From Lachnospiraceae bacterium (GTDB taxonomy: Bacteria; Bacillota_A; Clostridia; Lachnospirales; Lachnospiraceae), in the NCBI GenBank assembly GCA_017482005.1, contig JAFUOI010000001.1:62001-126000 (forward strand): 64,000 nt of DNA, read 5' to 3'. The notes under the pieces are model-generated. The model was not told the origin of the DNA and searched no databases. It saw nothing but the letters and a program-made list of their open reading frames with translations. Shown piece by piece: positions 41,815-50,810 of the stretch (positions within the stretch are counted from its first letter, which is position 1; each line of letters opens with the position of its first letter). Both the position numbers and the translations under genes were made by a program.

Positions 41815-42360
41815 TTAGTTTTCAATCACAATTGTCAGCTTCATGTTCAGTCGGCTTATTTTCTTCCCGCTTTCATCTAAAAGATGATAGGTAAGAACAC
41901 ATTCGTGTGTGCCGGCCTCCAAAGCTTTATCAAGTGTGATATTCTCTAAGTGGCTGCCTACTGGTATTGTAGGTGAGCTAAATATCGTCTCATCCGTGTC
42001 AGATAGTACAATGTCAAAGTACACATCATTGGAATTGGCTGTTGAATTCTCCACATAAGCATTGGAAGAAGCAGCCGCACCATTCTCGAAGTACCAGGTT
42101 GAATTCATGGTAACTTCATAATATCCGGGTTCTGTGGCTTGCAAGTCAGCAACCGCCTCTTCCACGTTGGAAGGGGTAACCACAACATTGCGTTCGTCAG
42201 TGTCAGGCGTTTGCTGCGTAAGTGCGATGACACATGCAACAGCGGCGACAAGAACGACAGCTCCGGATACTATGGGGAGAAGGTTCTTTGACTTTGGACT
42301 TTCGTCCGAAGTGTTAGCCAGTTTTTCGGAAATCCGATCCTGGCTGGTTTGATTAGACAT
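41815..42360 (-). CDS. Membrane-anchored accessory protein
   Basis: 181 residues from the ATG at 42360, with AGGAGG 9 bp upstream; a GTG at 42369 is less likely. A cytoplasmic Ser/Lys-rich N-terminus (~30 residues) precedes one membrane helix (LLPIVSGAVVLVAAVACVIAL). A linker and an extracellular beta-sandwich domain follow (GYYEVTMNSTWYFENGAAAS, DVYFDIVLSDTDETIFSSPTIPVG, HECVLTYHLLDESGKKISRLN). It is the first gene of an operon with the secreted DPQQL protein and is divergent from the ATPase/permease genes. It may anchor or chaperone that protein at the membrane. Not recognised. Confidence 0.75.
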   Translation of the reverse strand: MSNQTSQDRISEKLANTSDESPKSKNLLPIVSGAVVLVAAVACVIALTQQTPDTDERNVVVTPSNVEEAVADLQATEPGYYEVTMNSTWYFENGAAASSNAYVENSTANSNDVYFDIVLSDTDETIFSSPTIPVGSHLENITLDKALEAGTHECVLTYHLLDESGKKISRLNMKLTIVIEN

Positions 42361-42423
42361 AACTCTCACCCTCCTGAATTAATTTAGGAAATAACTATCC
42401 TACAACACATATATCGGCACCGG

Positions 42424-42483
42424 TGTTTGGAAATATTAGTCTAAAATTTAAAAAAATTATTTTTTTCCAAACATTCCCTTTGC
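42424..42483. promoter_or_regulatory. Inverted repeat in the divergent control region
   Basis: TGTTTGGAAA (42424-42433) and TTTCCAAACA (42474-42483) are perfect 10-bp inverted copies, 40 bp apart, between the divergent surface-protein and ATPase genes. They could be a pair of operator half-sites or a looping element controlling both directions. Confidence 0.5.
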
Positions 42484-42535
42484 ATATATGATATTTGATT
42501 TTACCACAAAATGTGAAATAAATAAAGTGGTGATA

Positions 42536-42564
42536 TTGATTTAAAAATATGAATTATATATAAT
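42536..42564 (+). promoter_or_regulatory. Promoter of the degenerate ATPase operon
   Basis: TTGATT (42536-42541) and TATAAT (42559-42564), 17-bp spacer, 24 bp before the start codon at 42588. Confidence 0.75.
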
Positions 42565-42587
42565 TTAAGAGAACAAAGGGGGGCATT

Positions 42588-43418
42588 ATGAACGATTATT
42601 TATGCAAATATAATGATATAACGGTTCCGCCAAAGCGTATTGTCGCAATTATCGGAGAAGGTAAAGAAACGACCCGGATATTGCAGGCGATGGCAGGGAT
42701 GTCGCCTAAGGGCGCGCAAAAGGTGCAGTATGGGGATGAATTCGGTTGTCAGTTAAAAAAAGAACCGTGGAAACTCCAGTTCGTACCGGACGATATCGTC
42801 TGCTATCGCAATTTGTCTGCCGGTGATTTTTTGAAGGCTGTTACCATGAAGTTCGCAGATGTAACAGAAGAAAAAGAGAAATTGCTTGAGACTTTTGACA
42901 TTAATATAGAAGAAAAGCTTTTAGAGATGACCTTTGAGGGCAATCGCGCGGTGGCAATGACGGCATCTTTATTAGCAGCGCCGACATTACTTTTGCTGGA
43001 TAAGCCTTTTGATATGGTTTCGCATGTCATGTACAAAAAGTTCATTAAAGAAATCGTCAAGACATATTTTTCGGGCGGAAGCGTTGTGATTTCGGCAGAG
43101 AAATATGAAGATATCGATGTTCTATGCAGCGATTATATTTTTGTTAAAAACGGTAAAGCAGACAAACATTTTGTGGGAAGAAAGAATTTACCTACCGCCT
43201 CAAAGGTTGTAACTATATGGGGATGTTCATCTATGCCCGGAGATTTAAAGTTGTTGCCTCTCTGCAAAAAAGGAGACTGTATGCGTTTTATATATAAAGG
43301 TAACGATGTTAGTCGGCTGGCAGAACATCTCAGCCTGACGAAATGCAACAATTTTACGGTGGAAGAGTTGGGGGTAGAGGAACAGATATATTCGGATTAT
43401 ACGAGGTGGATGCTTTGA
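42588..43418 (+). CDS. Degenerate ABC-type ATPase
   Basis: 276 residues. The layout follows an ABC ATPase: VAIIGEGKETTRILQAMAGM at the Walker A position, VPDDIVCYRNLSAGDFLKAVT at the Q-loop/stalk region, TFEGNRAVAMTASLLAAPTLLLLDKPFDMV at the signature plus Walker B, and a C-terminal helical part. The key residues are altered. Walker A lacks the GxxGxGKS/T spacing, the LSGGQ is replaced by TFEGN, and the catalytic Glu after Walker B reads Lys (LLLLDKPF). ATP hydrolysis is therefore doubtful and a regulatory or scaffold role is possible. It overlaps the next gene, a membrane protein. Confidence 0.75.
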   Translation: MNDYLCKYNDITVPPKRIVAIIGEGKETTRILQAMAGMSPKGAQKVQYGDEFGCQLKKEPWKLQFVPDDIVCYRNLSAGDFLKAVTMKFADVTEEKEKLLETFDINIEEKLLEMTFEGNRAVAMTASLLAAPTLLLLDKPFDMVSHVMYKKFIKEIVKTYFSGGSVVISAEKYEDIDVLCSDYIFVKNGKADKHFVGRKNLPTASKVVTIWGCSSMPGDLKLLPLCKKGDCMRFIYKGNDVSRLAEHLSLTKCNNFTVEELGVEEQIYSDYTRWML

Positions 43419-44260
43419 AAAATGTATGTTTTTTAGAATGGGTAAGGCAGAAAAGAAAATTTTTAAATGCAATGCTTGCTTCCGTGGGTGTGTTGCTTTG
43501 CCTCTTTGCAGTATGCACCATATGTGACAAGGTACTGCCGGAGTTTAATCGCAATTATATGAACTGGCCCGATTATATGAAACAGCTTTTGGGGTTGAGC
43601 GGATGGAGCGGTTTTTTATGGTATAACATTTGGCAGATTCTTGCTGTTTTTTATCCGTTTCTTCATATATATATGGTAATGAATGCGGTATCAGAATCCA
43701 TATCGGATGAAGAACGCCTGGAGACGATAATTTTTTTGAGGAACGCAGGTGTAAGCCGGATGACTGTTTTGGGAGTAAAGATACTGTTTTGGGCAGGATA
43801 CTCTCTTGTTGTGTGCCTGGTGCAGGCTGTGATAATTGTGTTGCTGGCCAATCTCAGCGGTATCGGAGTGGTGTCTGTGTTGGTGTTCCGGTATTATTCT
43901 GTCTTGTTTTTAGTATCTTTTTTTTGTATTGGTATGGCATGCAATCCTGCGGTCAGCGGAAAGAAACTGCAACGGTGCAAAGATATACATCTTTCCCTTC
44001 TGGTGCTTCCGTGGCTGATTGCCAAAATACCGGATGTAATCCGGATGTTTGCCAAACTTTTGGAAATTACGGGACGAAGTGAAAGTGTTGTGATCCGGTT
44101 TGAGGTTTGGGAACAAAAAACATCCTTTTTACACTACGTATCGCCGGTGTCATGGTGTATTCCGGGCGGACAGGAGACTCCGGCCGGAGTGATGACAGGA
44201 TATGTTTTGATTGCAGTTATTTTGTTTTTGACTGCCTTTAAAATCTATCATGATAAATAG
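43415..44260 (+). CDS. Membrane permease partner of the degenerate ATPase
   Basis: 281 residues if translation starts at the TTG at 43415, which overlaps the ATPase stop and has GAGG 8 bp upstream; a GTG at 43406 is possible. About six membrane segments (~20-40, 68-95, 120-150, 158-180, 200-215, 255-275). It resembles ABC-2 type permeases in topology and in LHIYMVMNAVSESISDEERLETIIFLRNAGVSR, with the characteristic loop after the second segment. The tight overlap supports a complex with the ATPase. The cargo may be the surface proteins encoded around it, by context only. Confidence 0.7.
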   Translation: MKNVCFLEWVRQKRKFLNAMLASVGVLLCLFAVCTICDKVLPEFNRNYMNWPDYMKQLLGLSGWSGFLWYNIWQILAVFYPFLHIYMVMNAVSESISDEERLETIIFLRNAGVSRMTVLGVKILFWAGYSLVVCLVQAVIIVLLANLSGIGVVSVLVFRYYSVLFLVSFFCIGMACNPAVSGKKLQRCKDIHLSLLVLPWLIAKIPDVIRMFAKLLEITGRSESVVIRFEVWEQKTSFLHYVSPVSWCIPGGQETPAGVMTGYVLIAVILFLTAFKIYHDK

Positions 44261-44333
44261 GTTATGATTTGACAAAAAAAGCCGATATATTTTTAGTAAT
44301 CTGTATGCAATTTTCCGGAAAGGGGGAGATGAA

Positions 44334-46370
44334 ATGAAAAAGAAAATAAGAAAATACCTTATTTACATACTTGCTTTCTTTATTGTGTTACACAAACGTC
44401 TCTCCTTAAAGAGCAGGCAGTGGATGGCATATGCTATGTGTGTAGCGGTGTTACTGTGTTCTGTTTTTTCATATTTCTATGAAGAAAATATCGGAGCTGA
44501 ACAATCGGTAGTAGTGGTAGAAAAAATGAGTGCGGTGACAAACCACGGAAAAGATGCCAGTGTTGTTATCACCAATTCTCAGATTGTAGAAACGACCGAA
44601 AGACAGGAAGATTCTTTGAAACGTAACGGAAATGAAAACCGTGTGGTGGCAAATCAATCATCCGGCGAAAAAAAATCTGCGAAAAATAAAGTGGTAAAAG
44701 AATCGGAGGCTTTATCCCTGATTGAAGGGATGTATGCGGATTACGGTATGGAAATCGGCGATGTAGAGTTGGAACAAAAATATCAATATCCGGTGGAAAA
44801 AGGTCAGAAAACGGATATTAATTTTAACTGCCGTCAAAAGGCAGGAGATTATATTATGCGGGAAACACATAAGGTCCAGCCGGAAGAGGATTCGGTATCT
44901 GAAAATGATGTGGATGAATCATCAAAGAAAGCTACTGCCCCGGAGGATGATGGGGTCGAAGTAGTGGAAGAGCCGGAGGAGGATTCGGCAGAACCGGTGA
45001 CGGAAGAGGAACTGACGGTGAGCGACAATTCTGTCAGTGATAATTCCGTGAGCGGAAATACTGCGGCGGAGAGTGATCCGGTTGTTGAAACGGAAGAAAA
45101 ACCGCTTGATGCCGGATGTTATTCGTTTAATGGTATTTTAAATGCGGCGGGTACTCATTATGTGAGCGATATTCTTCTGAGCCCTCTTGGAGTAGATGGT
45201 TATAATCTTGTAAGAATAGGAAACCAAGGAAAATTTTACCGTTCGGTGTTATTGACCGAAGAAGGAACGGATATCCGTGTGCCTTTGTATTTTTCTGACG
45301 GTAAAAAGATATCAAACGAAGTGACATTCGGGTATTCGAAAGACTCCGTAAGTCCAAAGCTTGATGTGGTAACGGATGGGCTGAATATTCTTGAAACCGA
45401 GCATAAACAGATTTACTGTCTCAATGAGGATAAGATAAAACTGCTGATGTCTGACGAAGAGCCCGGCAGCGGAATTGAACGGGCGAAATATGAATTTGGT
45501 GACAGAACCAAGTATGTGCTGGAAGGTTTTACGCGTGCAGGCATTATATTCGGTACAAATTATTATGGATCCGTAAGAGCCCACTGTGAAGACAAGGCGG
45601 GAAATTTATCAGACGAAAAAGAAATTTACTGCTTGTATGAAAACAATGCGCCGGTAGTGACGGTTTCAGAGACAGAGCGATGTTCTGCGCCGTATTCCAT
45701 GTGGATTTATATAGCGGAAGAAGGCGAAATTGTTTCGGGAATTAAAGAGATAACATGCAAAGTAAACGGCAAAGAAACAGAGCCGTCAGATTTTTGTGTA
45801 TCGGAGGCTGTTACTTTGTATCCGGAGCTTACCGTTCCGACGAAAGGATGGTACCGGATATTATTTAATGAGGTCGGCGAATATGAAATCGAACTTACGG
45901 TAGAAGATTATGCGGGTAATGTAACGACAGAGGAGCGTACAATTACGGTAAATGAACCGGAACTTGTCTCTGTATTTATGCCGGAACATTTTACCATCCA
46001 TATTGATCCGCAACAATTGACGGAAAGGGAACAGGTTTATTCGGATGAGATTAAGTTGGTAAACAACAGTGAGTTTGATGTCCGTGTAAATGTGGAAGAG
46101 ATTGTACTGAAAGTCAACAGCGGTGTATCGGATATGGGAGTGGAAAAAGACTGCCAAATGTATTTGGTTGCACCGGATACAGGAGAAAAAATACCGTTAC
46201 GTAAGGGAGAGAGTAAGGATGTATATTCTTACAAACTGCCGGCAGGCGATATCGAAGGAATGAAAAACCTGTATTTCTGCGGAGATACAACGGAAGGATC
46301 CGATAGAATGTGGGAGAATTCCGATATCAGCATTCAGTTAAAATTAAGCTTTGAGAAATGGAAAGAGTAG
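44334..46370 (+). CDS. Large membrane-anchored protein with Ig-like and DPQQL domains
   Basis: 678 residues, RBS GGGGGAG. The hydrophobic segment at ~30-47 anchors the protein after a basic N-terminus. Next comes an acidic, low-complexity region (~75-250) containing VSDNSVSDNSVSGNT. Two or three Ig-like units follow (FNGILNAAGTHYVSDILLSP, KYEFGDRTKYVLEGFTRAG, YAGNVTTEERTITVN). The C-terminus carries FTIHIDPQQLTEREQVYSDE and KLVNNSEFDVRVNVE, the domain shared with the secreted protein at 40688-41782. Directly downstream of the ATPase-permease genes. Its role may be export, anchoring or assembly of that secreted protein. Not recognised as a known family. Confidence 0.75.
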   Translation: MKKKIRKYLIYILAFFIVLHKRLSLKSRQWMAYAMCVAVLLCSVFSYFYEENIGAEQSVVVVEKMSAVTNHGKDASVVITNSQIVETTERQEDSLKRNGNENRVVANQSSGEKKSAKNKVVKESEALSLIEGMYADYGMEIGDVELEQKYQYPVEKGQKTDINFNCRQKAGDYIMRETHKVQPEEDSVSENDVDESSKKATAPEDDGVEVVEEPEEDSAEPVTEEELTVSDNSVSDNSVSGNTAAESDPVVETEEKPLDAGCYSFNGILNAAGTHYVSDILLSPLGVDGYNLVRIGNQGKFYRSVLLTEEGTDIRVPLYFSDGKKISNEVTFGYSKDSVSPKLDVVTDGLNILETEHKQIYCLNEDKIKLLMSDEEPGSGIERAKYEFGDRTKYVLEGFTRAGIIFGTNYYGSVRAHCEDKAGNLSDEKEIYCLYENNAPVVTVSETERCSAPYSMWIYIAEEGEIVSGIKEITCKVNGKETEPSDFCVSEAVTLYPELTVPTKGWYRILFNEVGEYEIELTVEDYAGNVTTEERTITVNEPELVSVFMPEHFTIHIDPQQLTEREQVYSDEIKLVNNSEFDVRVNVEEIVLKVNSGVSDMGVEKDCQMYLVAPDTGEKIPLRKGESKDVYSYKLPAGDIEGMKNLYFCGDTTEGSDRMWENSDISIQLKLSFEKWKE

Positions 46371-46377
46371 ATGGATG

Positions 46378-46428
46378 ACACAGGTGCATGCTGGTGAGGC
46401 TGTAGAAGGCGGCAGTGGGCGCCTGTGT
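46378..46428 (+). other. Long-stem hairpin between surface and glycan genes
   Basis: ACACAGGTGC (46378-46387) pairs with GCGCCTGTGT (46419-46428), one wobble. There is no T-tract, so it is not a clear terminator; it may mark a processing or attenuation point. Confidence 0.4.
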
Positions 46429-46463
46429 TGTGTTCTTATAAGGATTATCAGGATAGGAAAACC

Positions 46464-47495
46464 ATGAAGGAACAGTGGAAAAAGTATCTGGATGTAGTGG
46501 AAGAGCATCGTGATTTCGACTACACGCACATAATGAAAAAAAGAATATCCGATGTGAAAGAAAAATGGGTAGGCGGAGTTTTTTTTGATGGAAACATCTA
46601 TGGAATAGTGAATTCTGAGAGAAAGGGAGTTTGCATTTCACCGGAAAAACAAAAGTATTTTTGTTTTGGTAATGTGAAAGTCGGCACATTTAAGTGGACG
46701 GGAGGCTGTGCTTATCGTGGCAAGATTTATGGATTTCCAAGGAAAGAAAACAGTCTTTTAGTCGTTGATCCGAAAAAAAAGGAACTGATGGTTCATAAGC
46801 TTCCGATAAATTATCGGGGAGAACATCATTATGGAGGCGTTTGTACGAAAGACGGGATAGTTTATCAACCGCCACGTGATACAAATCACATCTTATGCAT
46901 TGATTTAAATACTTATCAGACAAGAACAATTAAAATAAAAGAAGAAGGCACAAAATGCAGATATGTTGCATCTGTGCAACATCCAAATGGTGACATTTAT
47001 ATGCTTCCTGAAAAAAGACAAAAAATACTGGTCCTGCATCCGGAAACGGAGGAGTGGGAATATTTGGGGGAAGAGACGGATTGTTCGGTCTTTGGGGCTG
47101 TAGTCGGTTATGATGGAAATATTTATGGATATTGTAACGAAGGAGAGGGATTACTGAAAATAAACGCTGAAAAAAAGTGTGTTGAAAACATTTGCACAGA
47201 GATAGGAGAACCGGACAGTTATGGTTCTGTAGTCGGGGTAAATGGAAAGATATACAGTATTCCGGCAAGAAGCAAACAAATATGGGAGTTTGATATCAAA
47301 TCCCAGGCGGCCAAAGAGATCTTTCAAATTGAAGAAAAAGGCGTAGCAAAATGTGCCGGAGCCGGAGTCGGATGCGATGGTACTATTTGTATGATACCTG
47401 CATTTGGAGAATATCTTTATTTTCTGATGCCGGAGAAAAGTGCCAATATTTCGGCGGATAGGATGAATAATCCATACATGAATACAAGTTACTAG
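46464..47495 (+). CDS. Beta-propeller-like protein 1 of the glycan locus
   Basis: 343 residues from the ATG at 46464. Seven or so repeats of about 45 residues share a core such as GGVFFDGNIYGI, GGCAYRGKIYGFPRKENSLLVVD, GGVCTKDGIVYQPPRDTNHILCIDL, ASVQHPNGDIYMLPEKRQKILVLHP and GAVVGYDGNIYGYCNEGEGLLKI. This suggests a beta-propeller. No signal peptide is seen, so it is probably cytoplasmic. It precedes a similar gene and then the FrhB fusion. A role in glycan assembly or sensing is inferred from context only. Confidence 0.75.
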   Translation: MKEQWKKYLDVVEEHRDFDYTHIMKKRISDVKEKWVGGVFFDGNIYGIVNSERKGVCISPEKQKYFCFGNVKVGTFKWTGGCAYRGKIYGFPRKENSLLVVDPKKKELMVHKLPINYRGEHHYGGVCTKDGIVYQPPRDTNHILCIDLNTYQTRTIKIKEEGTKCRYVASVQHPNGDIYMLPEKRQKILVLHPETEEWEYLGEETDCSVFGAVVGYDGNIYGYCNEGEGLLKINAEKKCVENICTEIGEPDSYGSVVGVNGKIYSIPARSKQIWEFDIKSQAAKEIFQIEEKGVAKCAGAGVGCDGTICMIPAFGEYLYFLMPEKSANISADRMNNPYMNTSY

Positions 47496-47505
47496 GGGTA
47501 AGAGT

Positions 47506-48681
47506 ATGAGAAGCAAAGTGAACAGAAACAGAGTGGTGTGTTTAGATTGGTACGAGACGGAAGAATATATGTGGATGTGCCTTGCAGACAGAAATGCAAT
47601 ATGCAAGGTAAACAAAGAAACAAAAGAGGTTACGGTTCTCGGACATTATCCGGAAACGGAATATGCGCAGGAAAATCTGTCTTTCACTGTTGTGCGTAAC
47701 GGAGATAAATTAGTATTCTTGCCGTATTGTGCGGATTATGTTGCTATTATGGACATGAATACGGAAAAATTAGAGTTTATTTCCATTAAAAAATGTGATT
47801 ATAAAGATTATGATAGGATTGGAAAATTTGCAACAGGATTTATAAAAGATGAATATGTCTACATGTTTGGAATGTGGTATCCGGCAATTGTGAGACTGAA
47901 TGTAGATTCCGCAGAGATGGATTACTTTTATTACAAAGATTGTGTAGAAGGGACTTGCACTGCTCCGTATAGTCAGTTGGGATGTGCTCAAGTTGATGAT
48001 GAGCTTATATTGGCAACGGGAAAAAAAGGGTATGTTATAAAATATGATGTGGTGCAAAACAAGGGGGAACTGAAGAGGCTTGCCAATAAGGAAATTTCTT
48101 TCTTTGGTATAACAAAGGATGAACAACATATATGGATGACATTTGAAGATATAAAGGAAAAAACCATAGGTTGTTGGAATGTAAAAACAAATAAGACGAA
48201 GATGATCCCGATTCCGGACTCAGGATTGTATTATCCGCCGGTGATTTATAAAGAACATTTATATCTGTTTCCTTTCGAGGGTACAAAAGTGCAGGTTTTG
48301 GATTTGAGAAATGGTGAATGCCGTATGCAGGAGAAAATATCGGAACTTATAGTGCCGGGGGGAGAATGGGCAAGGATTATGGCGGTAAAGCAAAGAGGGG
48401 ATATTATTAAATTCCAAACGGGGGGTAGCAGGTGCTGGTATGAATATGATATGAAGTCAAGCTCGCTGCAGGAAGAATACTTTGAGATTGATGATATAAA
48501 ATTTGCATATGAGCGAAAGCGAAAGAAAAAGCAAGAAATAGAAAAAGCAGAAACGGATTTTGCAGAAAGGCAGCTGCTTTTGACAGAATATGTTCAGATG
48601 ATAGACAGAAAGATGTGGTCTGCGCAAAACGACGCTGACGGTTGCGGAGAAAATATATATCAAACATTGAAAAGGTTATAA
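47506..48681 (+). CDS. Beta-propeller-like protein 2 of the glycan locus
   Basis: 391 residues, RBS AGGGG. Repeats resemble those of the upstream gene but are more diverged (EEYMWMCLADRNAICKVNKET, DKLVFLPYCADYVAIMDMNTEK, DEYVYMFGMWYPAIVRLNVDS, DELILATGKKGYVIKYDVVQ, EHLYLFPFEGTKVQVLDLRNG). A charged coiled-coil tail (YERKRKKKQEIEKAETDFAERQ) ends the protein. Probably a cytoplasmic propeller pairing with gene 1. The next start codon follows one base after the stop. Function unknown. Confidence 0.75.
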   Translation: MRSKVNRNRVVCLDWYETEEYMWMCLADRNAICKVNKETKEVTVLGHYPETEYAQENLSFTVVRNGDKLVFLPYCADYVAIMDMNTEKLEFISIKKCDYKDYDRIGKFATGFIKDEYVYMFGMWYPAIVRLNVDSAEMDYFYYKDCVEGTCTAPYSQLGCAQVDDELILATGKKGYVIKYDVVQNKGELKRLANKEISFFGITKDEQHIWMTFEDIKEKTIGCWNVKTNKTKMIPIPDSGLYYPPVIYKEHLYLFPFEGTKVQVLDLRNGECRMQEKISELIVPGGEWARIMAVKQRGDIIKFQTGGSRCWYEYDMKSSSLQEEYFEIDDIKFAYERKRKKKQEIEKAETDFAERQLLLTEYVQMIDRKMWSAQNDADGCGENIYQTLKRL

Positions 48682-48682
48682 G

Positions 48683-50779
48683 ATGATGAAAGAAAGTTTG
48701 GTAGAAACTCTAGATAAAAGAAAATGTACCGGATGTAAAATGTGTGGGGACATTTGCCCTAAACAAGCGATTTCATTTGTGTGTGATGAAAAAGGATTCT
48801 GGTATCCGGTTATAGACAAAGAAAAATGTATAAATTGCGGGTTGTGTGAGAAAAAATGCCCGGCGATGCATCCGGCCGAAGTGAAGATCAAGGAGGCTCC
48901 GGTTGTCTATGCAGCATGGAGCAAGGATGAAGATATTCGTCATAACAGTACATCCGGTGGTATTTTTTGGGAAGCAGCTTCTGTTTTTATCGAAAAAGGA
49001 GGTGTTGTAGCCGGTTCCCGTTATGGAGAAGATTGGAAGTCAGCCAATCATTTTTTGGCCCATAACAAAGAAGAACTGGCACAGCTTCGCGGTTCTAAGT
49101 ATTTTCAGAGTGATACCCGGGGCATCTACATTGCGGTTGAAGAGGAGTTGAAGGCGGGGAAAGATGTGCTGTTTTGCGGAACGCCGTGTCAAAATGCTGC
49201 GTTGTCGATGTTTTTGGGAGAAAAGTATACCAATATTTTCTATATGGATTTTATATGCCGTAGTATCAATTCGCCGCTGGCATTTCGAGCATATATTTCG
49301 GAATTGGAAGAAAAATATAATTCCTCTGTTGAAAAAGTACATTTAAAAAATAAAAATACCGGTTGGCAGAGTTTGGCGTCATTTGTCTGTTTTAAAAACG
49401 GTGATCAGTCGCACAGGGACCGTACGCAGGATGACTGGATGAAGGGATTCCTTCAGCATGATTTGTATACAAGAGACTGTTGTTATGAATGTCAGTATCG
49501 TTCCATTCCGAGAAAGACAGCGGATATGACAATCGGAGATTTTTGGGGAATAAAAGGCGAAAACTCTATCAATATGCATGAAGGTATTTCGGTAGTTCTG
49601 TTAAATTCCCCAAAAGCGCGTAACTTGTTTGATGAGATGAAAAAGAATTTGGTTGTCAAAGAAAAGGTTATGGAGGACGTATTCGGAGGAAATCCGGCTT
49701 TGTTGCAGCCGCCGAAAGAAAGCGATAAATCCGATTTGTTTTTTGCTTTGCTTGCAAAAAAATCATTCAGCAGTGCTGTTGCAGAATGCTTGGGAGAACA
49801 TGGTGGGACATCGCGAAATATCTTTTCTGTTCTAAAAGAAGCAAAGGATATGAAACAAAAATATGATGGCATATGTGAGGTTTCCATAAAAAAATATATC
49901 TATTACAATTACTATTGCAAAAATATTATTCGGTACGGAAAGGCAAAATTGATTCCTGAAAAACATGCAATTCTTGACCTGCATGATACGGCGAAAATTA
50001 AAGTATACGGAGATGAAAACTTCTTAATAGGAGTGTCAAAACTCAAAAAGTCAAAAGCAGAGACATATATTCGTATGGGAAGAGATTCTGTTTGGTATTT
50101 GCGCCGAGGCGGAGCACTGACCTATGAATGCACCTTGGAAATACATGAAAATGCAGTTTTAGATACAGGATATTTTACCATGAATGCCAGAGGAACGATG
50201 GTGGTGGATAAGAAGGTTACCTTGGGTGAGGATGTGATGATGGCAAGAAATGTCATTATTTATGACAGTGATTTCCATCAGATTTTGGATTACGAGGAGA
50301 GGCAAACGAATCCGCCGCAAGAAGTTATCATTGGAGACAGGGTATGGTTAGGTGCAGGTGTGACGGTGCTAAAGGGTGCGCGGATTGCTTCACATAGTGT
50401 GGTAGGAGCCGGTGTTTTGGTAACCAAAAATAATTCACATGAAAATACTGTCGGCATGAAGCATCCTGCAAACTGGAAAAGAAAAGAATGCTTTAAGTAT
50501 AGTGGGTTATATGAATGCTCTCAAATTATTTTGTTTGGATACGGGCTGATAGGAAAGCGGTTTGAAGAAAAATACAGGAAACAAATTGCGTACATCGTAG
50601 ATAATCGTGTCAAAGAGGAAAAGGTTTATACATTTTCTGAATTTTTGAAAAGCGTACCTCTAAAATTAGAGGCGGATACATTCATTTGGGTTATTGCATC
50701 TCCGAATTATTATGAGGAGTTGTACCATCAGGTAAAAAAAGAATTTCCTGAGATGATGGTTGTGCCGGCAGAGGTATAG
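48683..50779 (+). CDS. Fusion: ferredoxin, FrhB-like reductase, hexapeptide acyltransferase, Rossmann domain
   Basis: 698 residues. Residues ~12-65 hold two 4Fe-4S sites (C15xxC18xxC21xxxC25 and a second at ~49-60). Residues ~75-370 form a coenzyme F420 hydrogenase beta-subunit (FrhB_N/FrhB_C) domain (NSTSGGIFWEAA, FCGTPCQNAALSMFL, CYECQYRSIPRKTADMTIGDFWG). Such proteins accompany polysaccharide pyruvyl transferases. Residues ~430-605 form a left-handed beta-helix acyltransferase (DKKVTLGEDVMMARNVIIYD, IGDRVWLGAGVTVLKGA, SVVGAGVLVTKN). Residues ~613-698 form a Rossmann-like domain (IILFGYGLIGKRF) shared with other genes here. The four domains would normally be separate genes. The enzyme probably modifies or processes a glycan building block. 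Confidence 0.88.
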   Translation: MMKESLVETLDKRKCTGCKMCGDICPKQAISFVCDEKGFWYPVIDKEKCINCGLCEKKCPAMHPAEVKIKEAPVVYAAWSKDEDIRHNSTSGGIFWEAASVFIEKGGVVAGSRYGEDWKSANHFLAHNKEELAQLRGSKYFQSDTRGIYIAVEEELKAGKDVLFCGTPCQNAALSMFLGEKYTNIFYMDFICRSINSPLAFRAYISELEEKYNSSVEKVHLKNKNTGWQSLASFVCFKNGDQSHRDRTQDDWMKGFLQHDLYTRDCCYECQYRSIPRKTADMTIGDFWGIKGENSINMHEGISVVLLNSPKARNLFDEMKKNLVVKEKVMEDVFGGNPALLQPPKESDKSDLFFALLAKKSFSSAVAECLGEHGGTSRNIFSVLKEAKDMKQKYDGICEVSIKKYIYYNYYCKNIIRYGKAKLIPEKHAILDLHDTAKIKVYGDENFLIGVSKLKKSKAETYIRMGRDSVWYLRRGGALTYECTLEIHENAVLDTGYFTMNARGTMVVDKKVTLGEDVMMARNVIIYDSDFHQILDYEERQTNPPQEVIIGDRVWLGAGVTVLKGARIASHSVVGAGVLVTKNNSHENTVGMKHPANWKRKECFKYSGLYECSQIILFGYGLIGKRFEEKYRKQIAYIVDNRVKEEKVYTFSEFLKSVPLKLEADTFIWVIASPNYYEELYHQVKKEFPEMMVVPAEV

Positions 50780-50810
50780 AGCATTAATTAGAATTGAGAG
50801 GATAAGAAAA

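Noticed and set aside
42588..44260. Ordinary ABC drug exporter
   Set aside because: The ATPase lacks a normal Walker A, LSGGQ and catalytic Glu, so I did not call it a standard exporter.
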